NCBI RefSeq assembly: GCF_009831625.1
Contig: NZ_WUUS01000009.1
Span: forward strand, 124,001 to 188,000
Direction: 5' to 3'
Source of the DNA: Halobaculum saliterrae
GTDB taxonomy: Archaea; Halobacteriota; Halobacteria; Halobacteriales; Haloferacaceae
Length of the DNA stretch: 64,000 bases
Below, one piece after another: positions 59,375-64,000 of the stretch. The notes beneath the pieces are model-generated. The model saw only the letters and a program-made list of their open reading frames with translations, did no database searches and was not told where the DNA came from. Each line of letters begins with the position of its first letter. The first letter of the stretch is position 1. Position numbers and translations under genes: made by a program.

Positions 59375-60559
59375 ATGGCAACGAAGCTCCCCGAATCGGA
59401 GTTCGACGCGCGGCTCGCGGAGGTGCGCGGGCGGCTCGCGGACACCGACGCGGACGCGGCGACGTTCCTCGGCGCGACGAGCATCGAGTACCTCTCGGGC
59501 TTTCACCACATCCAGACCGAGCGGCCGGTCGTCCTCGCGGTGACGGAGGACCGCATGGAGATCACGGTCCCGCGCCTGGAGGTCGAGCGCGTGGAGCCGA
59601 ACCCCCGGATCGACGCCGTGCATCGCTACTTCGACTACCCGCAGGGGAAGCCGATCGAGACGGCGGCGGCGATGCTGGAGGGGATGGGCGTCGACTCGGT
59701 CGTGTCCGACGCCGACGGCGCTCCCGGGGTGATGGGCTACGAGGGCCCCTCGCTCTCGGAGTTCGTCGAGGTGGACTCGCAGTCGTGGGTCGATCGCATG
59801 CGCTGGGAGAAGACCGACGCGGAGGTCGACCTCGTGCGCGAGTCGGCGAAGTGGGCGAACCTCGCGCACCGCCACCTCGCGGACTACACCGAGGTCGGCG
59901 CCCACCCGGTGACGGTGAGCCAACGAGCCACGACGGAGGCCTCGCGCGCGATGCTCGACACGCTCGGGGATCGCTACGCGGTGCGAACCCGGGGGAGCGG
60001 CCCGGTCCACGCGGGCTACATTTCGGGCGAGGAGACCGCCCTTCCGCACGGCCACACCCCGAACGAACGGCTCTCGGAGGGCGACGTGTTGATCACGGGC
60101 GCGTCCGCCAACGTCGACGGCTATCACTCGGAACTGGAGCGAACGATGTTCGTCGGCGAACCGACCGACGAGCAGGTCCACTACTTCGAGTTGATGCTGG
60201 AGGCACAGGACATCGCGATCGACGCGCTCGGCCCCGGCCAGTCGATCGCCGGCGTCGACGAGGCGGTTCACGACTACTTCCTGGAGCAGGGCATCGAGGA
60301 CACCGCCCAGCACCACGTCGGGCACAACATCGGCCTCGGCGGCCACGAGCCTCCGTACATCGATCGGGGATGGGACGAGTACGAGCACGTCGGCGAGGAC
60401 GACGCCGCGATGGCCCCCGGCCAGATCTACACCATCGAGCCCGGGATCTACACCGACGAGTACGGCTACCGTCACTCGGACACCATCGCGATCACCGAGA
60501 ACGGCGTCGAGTGGCTCACCTACTTCCCGCGGGATCTGGAGTCGAACGTCATCCGGTAG
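59375..60559 (+). CDS. M24 family creatinase-fold protein with degenerate metal site
   Basis: A 394-residue pita-bread-fold protein with a creatinase N-terminal domain (about 1-140). The metal ligand set is altered: the first Asp position is Thr241 (LITGASANVDGYHSELERT), the second is Glu253, His317 (HHVGHNIGLGGHEPP) and Glu355 (YTIEPGIY) are kept, and the last Glu is Ser368 (GYRHSDTIAI). Only two normal ligands remain, as in metal-free creatinase-like enzymes, so peptidase activity is doubtful. The intact paralogue is at 17303-18580. Confidence 0.88.
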   Translation: MATKLPESEFDARLAEVRGRLADTDADAATFLGATSIEYLSGFHHIQTERPVVLAVTEDRMEITVPRLEVERVEPNPRIDAVHRYFDYPQGKPIETAAAMLEGMGVDSVVSDADGAPGVMGYEGPSLSEFVEVDSQSWVDRMRWEKTDAEVDLVRESAKWANLAHRHLADYTEVGAHPVTVSQRATTEASRAMLDTLGDRYAVRTRGSGPVHAGYISGEETALPHGHTPNERLSEGDVLITGASANVDGYHSELERTMFVGEPTDEQVHYFELMLEAQDIAIDALGPGQSIAGVDEAVHDYFLEQGIEDTAQHHVGHNIGLGGHEPPYIDRGWDEYEHVGEDDAAMAPGQIYTIEPGIYTDEYGYRHSDTIAITENGVEWLTYFPRDLESNVIR

Positions 60560-60695
60560 CGGTCCGCCACGAGAACCTCTGAAACGCCGTTCTACCGATC
60601 CGTCGCGGCAGTCTCGAACCGCGGAGCGGGGAGACGCGCGATCAGATATATCACTGTCCGCGATATCGAATCACGGGTCCCACCTCGATACATTC

Positions 60696-61331
60696 ATGTC
60701 GCCGCCGCGGGCACCGCCGTTCGTGAGCGCCGTCTCCTTCGCCCTCTTCGACACTCTCGTCGACGCGGACCTCCCCGACGACCCGGCGGGGGCCGTCGGC
60801 GACGAACTCCGGGACCGCGGCGTCGACGTGCCCGAGGACTGGACGGACGCCTATCGCGAGACGCACGTCGATGCGCCCGCGGGCGCGGAGGTCCCCCTCC
60901 CGGCACACGTGAGCCGGGCGCTCGCGTCCCGGGGCGTCGACGCCCCGGGCAACGCCGCCCGGCGGGCCGTCGTCGCCGCGTTCGACCCGACGGTTACCAC
61001 CCGAAGCGGGGCGGCCGACGCGGTCGCTCGTGCACGTGAGGACGGCCCGGTCGGCCTGCTCGCGAACTGTGCGGTGCCCGAGCTGGTCGGTCGCGTTCTT
61101 GTCCGCTCGGATCTCTCGCGCGACGACTTCGACGCGATCGTGAGCAGCGTCGCCTGCGGGTGGCGCAAGCCGGACCGGCGAGCGTTCGAGCGCGTCGCAG
61201 ACGCGCTGGGGATCGACCCCGAGGACCTCACGCACGTCGGCGCCGATCCGTCCGTCGACGGCGGGATCGCGGCGGTCGACGGTCGGTTCGTCCGCGTCGG
61301 CGCTGACGGATCGGGACTCCGGATCGACTGA
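60696..61331 (+). CDS. HAD family protein with missing nucleophile
   Basis: A 211-residue HAD subfamily IA protein. Motif I reads SFALFDTLVD. The nucleophile Asp expected at residue 16 is Ala, encoded GCC at 60741-60743, one base away from GAC. Motif II (GLLANCAVPEL), Lys in CGWRKPDRRAFERV and motif IV HVGADPS remain. The loss of the nucleophile implies either a pseudoenzyme or a recent inactivating change. The TATA-like AGATATATCAC lies upstream. Confidence 0.82.
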   Translation: MSPPRAPPFVSAVSFALFDTLVDADLPDDPAGAVGDELRDRGVDVPEDWTDAYRETHVDAPAGAEVPLPAHVSRALASRGVDAPGNAARRAVVAAFDPTVTTRSGAADAVARAREDGPVGLLANCAVPELVGRVLVRSDLSRDDFDAIVSSVACGWRKPDRRAFERVADALGIDPEDLTHVGADPSVDGGIAAVDGRFVRVGADGSGLRID

Positions 61332-61382
61332 CCGTCGAGCAGTACGGGCCGTACGGGACGGGTGGGACCGGACGGGCGGCGG

Positions 61383-63338
61383 TCACGCCCCAGTGACGAA
61401 GAACAGCAGCATCGAGATGGCCAGCGACGCGAGGATGACCGCCGCCGCCAGCGCGCCGCCCATCGAGACCGCGGCGTTGGCGTGGCTCGCGAGCGACTCG
61501 GTCCGGTCGTTGCCGAACACCGTCACCTCGGCGTGCTCGGTCGCCATCCCCGCCTCGACGGGTTCGGTGTCCGCGGCCGCCCGACTCGCCACCTCGACGA
61601 CCACGTCGGTGAGGGCGTCCCGATCGATGGCCGCGCCGACCTGATTGTCGGCCTCGACGGTGTTGACGATATGGGTGTCCGTCGTCATCACCTCCGCCTC
61701 GTCGGCGTCGACCGCCTCGACGACGGCGTCGACCAGGTGACCCCGCAGGCCGGGTTCCATGTTGTTGCCGTCGACGAGCACGTAGGCGGTCGTCTGTGGC
61801 CCGGCGTCCGGGTCCTCGCCGTCGGCGCCGTCACCGTCCACGTCGACCTCGGTCACCATCGCGCGGATCCCGAGCGGTCCGATCCCCTCCTGGGGAGTCC
61901 ACTCGGTTCGCTCCCAAGCGACGCCGGCCGAGAGGTCCCCACGCGGCGCGACCGCGAGTCGCTCGGCGGCACGGCGCGCCGCCTGGATCATGTCGAACGA
62001 CCGCGTCGATCCCGGCGTCACGTGCCCGAGATCGGGGCCCTCGAGGCCGTTGTTGGAGTTGTGGGCGTCCACGAGCAGCACGTCGTCGAGCCCCTCGGTG
62101 CGCGCCTCCGCGGCCGTCGACAGCCCGACGGCGTAGTCCACGTCGTCCGCGAAGCCGGGAGCGAACGTCGAGACGAGCAGGGCGTCGTCGTCGAACGCCT
62201 GTCCCAACAGCGACACCTCGCCGGCCGTCGTGCGGACGCTCTCCGTCGCCTCCGAGGAGTACGTCAGCCGCTCGTGGGCGCGGTCGACCGCCTCGATGAC
62301 GGTGTCGACCTCGCGCTCGGTGACGAGGTTGAAGTCGTGTCCGGCGGTCGCGTGCGGCGGGAACGCGAGCCCGTCGGTCGCGGCCGCGACCCGGACCGGC
62401 AGGTTGCCGCCACCGATCTCTCCCATCGGGCCGGGGTGGATCATCGGCAGCACCCAGCGAGCCTTCTCCTCACCGTCGGCCGTACGGAACGCGAGAACGG
62501 TGACGGGAACGACTGCCTCCTCGCCCAGTTGCTCGAAGAAGTCCTCCAGCTCCCGGCTTCCCTCGGCGACGTGGCCGATGAACCCTTGCAGGAAGTCGAG
62601 CACCGAGACGCCGAGCGTGTTACGCCACGGTCGGTCCACGACGTAGAGGAACGTCCACACCGCCGCCGCATACAGCGCACACGTGAGCCCGAGCACGAGG
62701 AAGTGGTCCGGGCTGATCGCCGACAGCTCGGGCGGCGCCTCCTCCGGACGTGCGAGATACGGCATGAGGAACGTGTCGAGCAGTGGGCCGCCCACCTCGA
62801 GCAGGCGAAGGGTGCCGCTGTAGACGAACAGCAGCAGCGCCGCGACGGCGGTCTGAATGCTCGCGGGCACCGCAGCCACGGGGAGCGACGACCGAGAGAC
62901 GGCCATGATCACGAGCAGGCGGACGGCGAACACCGACGCCAGCGCGACGACGAGCACGTCGAAGACGAACCGCTGGGACAGCGGGGTCAGGTACGCCACG
63001 AGCCCGCCCACCGCGAGGAAGGCGACGATGACGACCTCACACACCAGCGCGAGCAGCGACGAGCGGTTCGGCGTGAGCTTCCCGCCGACGAGCCGGTCGA
63101 CCCAGGCGGTGGCGAGCCCGGCGACGACCGTCGGGATCCCGATGAAGAACACGCCCTCCCAGGCGTCGCGCCCGACGAACAGCACGCCGCGCCACACGAC
63201 CGACGTCTCCGGGCGCTCGAACGCGCCGACGCCGGCGACGGCCGCGAGGAGGAGGGCGAACGCGACCGACGTGTACCACGACGGCGCGCGGAAGATGAAC
63301 CGCGAGAGGCCGGCGAGGTTGCTCTGGGTCGCAGTCAT
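61383..63338 (-). CDS. DUF2070 family membrane protein
   Basis: A 651-residue archaeal DUF2070 protein. It has six to seven N-terminal spans (about 20-250) and a large soluble C-terminal region (about 255-620) with WVLPMIHPGPMGEIGGGNLP, HDFNLVTEREVD and VDAHNSNNGLEGPD. A last membrane helix is at 628-649 (AVILASLAISMLLFFVTG). The conserved His/Asp/Asn motifs (HPGP, DAHNS) hint at a metal or phosphate site. No activity is known. It converges with the HAD gene, 51 bases away. Confidence 0.88.
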   Translation of the reverse strand: MTATQSNLAGLSRFIFRAPSWYTSVAFALLLAAVAGVGAFERPETSVVWRGVLFVGRDAWEGVFFIGIPTVVAGLATAWVDRLVGGKLTPNRSSLLALVCEVVIVAFLAVGGLVAYLTPLSQRFVFDVLVVALASVFAVRLLVIMAVSRSSLPVAAVPASIQTAVAALLLFVYSGTLRLLEVGGPLLDTFLMPYLARPEEAPPELSAISPDHFLVLGLTCALYAAAVWTFLYVVDRPWRNTLGVSVLDFLQGFIGHVAEGSRELEDFFEQLGEEAVVPVTVLAFRTADGEEKARWVLPMIHPGPMGEIGGGNLPVRVAAATDGLAFPPHATAGHDFNLVTEREVDTVIEAVDRAHERLTYSSEATESVRTTAGEVSLLGQAFDDDALLVSTFAPGFADDVDYAVGLSTAAEARTEGLDDVLLVDAHNSNNGLEGPDLGHVTPGSTRSFDMIQAARRAAERLAVAPRGDLSAGVAWERTEWTPQEGIGPLGIRAMVTEVDVDGDGADGEDPDAGPQTTAYVLVDGNNMEPGLRGHLVDAVVEAVDADEAEVMTTDTHIVNTVEADNQVGAAIDRDALTDVVVEVASRAAADTEPVEAGMATEHAEVTVFGNDRTESLASHANAAVSMGGALAAAVILASLAISMLLFFVTGA

Positions 63339-63584
63339 ACGCGTTGCCGATGGGGAACGTGGTCGCCCGGTAAAAAGGGGGCGAACTCACCGCGCCGCCC
63401 GCCCGCGGTACCACCCGCGGCGACCGCCGGTGTGGGACGATGAACCCGGGCGCCGGGCCCACGGATCCGGCGAGCGGTCCACGATCGCCGTCCAATGCGG
63501 CCCCGCGCCCCGGTCCTTCGGACTCGCTAGATTTCGTAGGAACCGCAAGACGGAGTCCGAGATCGGAGAACCTGTGCGGTCGAA

Positions 63585-64000
63585 CTACTCGCAGATCGAA
63601 ACGAAGTTCTCGAAGACCTCCTGTCCGCGCTCCGTGTGGCTCACCTCGGGGTGCCACTGGACGCCGTAGAGGTCGCGGTCGGTGTCGCTCATCGCCTCGA
63701 CGCCGCACACGTCGCTGTCGGCGGTGACGGCGAACCCCTCCGGCGCCTCGACGACCTCGTCGGCGTGGCTGGCCCAGGTGCGCGTCTCCGGCGCGAGCGA
63801 CCCGACGAGCGGGTCCTCGCCGTCGCGGATCCGCACGTCCACGTCGGCGTATCCGCCGTAGTCGCCCGACTCGACGCGGCCGCCGAGCTCCTCGGCGATG
63901 AACTGCAGCCCCAGACAGATGCCGAACACGGGCACGTCCAGATCGAGGTAGTCGGCACAGCGGCCGACGCGGTCCATGCTCGGTCCGCCCGAGAGGACGA
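63585..64000 (-). CDS. guaAa: GMP synthase glutaminase subunit (5' end beyond window)
   Basis: Supplies ammonia to the separate ATP-pyrophosphatase subunit that makes GMP from XMP; the split form is archaeal. The visible part runs from VLSGGPSMDR through FGICLGLQFIAEEL (nucleophile Cys), then TWASHADEVVEAP, YGVQWHPEVSHTERG (His, Glu) and ends FVSICE. The start lies past base 64000. There is no ATPase domain after the glutaminase, since the stop is at 63585. Confidence 0.92.
   Translation of the reverse strand, partial: VLSGGPSMDRVGRCADYLDLDVPVFGICLGLQFIAEELGGRVESGDYGGYADVDVRIRDGEDPLVGSLAPETRTWASHADEVVEAPEGFAVTADSDVCGVEAMSDTDRDLYGVQWHPEVSHTERGQEVFENFVSICE

Noticed and set aside
63339-63584. 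Possible small gene between DUF2070 and guaAa
   Set aside because: Frames here are Arg/Pro-rich shadows; no start, TATA or domain supports a gene.

Overview
The window is chromosomal DNA from a haloarchaeon, most likely of the Haloferacales/Halorubrum-like type, though the genus cannot be fixed from the sequence alone. The DNA is about 70 percent GC and the proteins are acidic. Archaeal core genes are present: L15e, L40e, Rio2, ABCE1/RLI, Sec61-beta, the PINc-KH ATPase, archaemetzincin, split GMP synthase and UbaA/NcsA. Haloarchaeal families are also present: the CdrS/CdrL-FtsZ2 locus, HTH-10 (Bat-type) regulators, an HVO_0416-type zinc finger and a DUF5786 protein. Genes are short-spaced, and many look leaderless, with a TATA-like element 25-30 nt before the start codon. 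GTG starts are common. There are no rRNA genes, no CRISPR array and no recognisable transposase or integrase. One tRNA, Ser(GGA), is present.

Layout. 1-4.0 kb: two Hsp20 chaperones around hisH, then pheA, hisE, pdxT and Sec61-beta. 4.1-9.1 kb: thioredoxin, L40e, an MBL hydrolase, DUF5786, a DUF99/UDG repair pair, a rhomboid protease and L15e. 9.1-14.9 kb: Rio2, a lipoate-ligase-like protein, a peroxiredoxin, endonuclease IV and an M32 carboxypeptidase. 15-20.3 kb: a zinc-finger microprotein, a UvrD-like helicase directly joined to an M24 peptidase, DUF502 and riboflavin synthase. 20.3-23.7 kb: a lower-GC accessory block ending at tRNA-Ser(GGA). It has a DUF4188 protein, small membrane proteins, an HTH-10 regulator and a pair of operator-like palindromes. 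23.7-33.4 kb: RidA, IlvA with a structured leader, two tandem MATE transporters, citrate synthase, a thioesterase, UbaA and an HTH-10 regulator.

33.4-43.4 kb: a solitary fused nuoCD, an MDR-type reductase, NpdG, a HAD protein, UPF0146, archaemetzincin, a ferritin-like protein, and RLI joined to an EMC6-like protein. The last pair is divergent from a MarR-like regulator, across a perfect 9-1-9 palindrome. 43.5-52.5 kb: PINc ATPase, M20 hydrolase, a second M32 carboxypeptidase, a PEP-mutase-family protein, a methyltransferase and NcsA. 52.7-55.2 kb: the division locus ftsZ2-cdrS-cdrL. 55.2-64 kb: aldo/keto reductase, a Zn/Mn ABC importer operon behind a DtxR-type palindrome, an M24 homologue with lost metal ligands, a HAD protein with a lost nucleophile, DUF2070, and the start-truncated GMP synthase glutaminase.

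The most interesting signal is regulatory. The 7-mer GTAAGAC/GTCTTAC occurs seven times in about 1.07 kb around cdrS and cdrL. Two copies form an inverted pair where the cdrS-ftsZ2 transcript should start, and one copy overlaps the cdrL stop codon. This looks like an operator array for the ribbon-helix-helix regulators encoded there. Three further palindromes (21231-21313, 43006-43024, 56225-56238) look like specific operators for adjacent genes.
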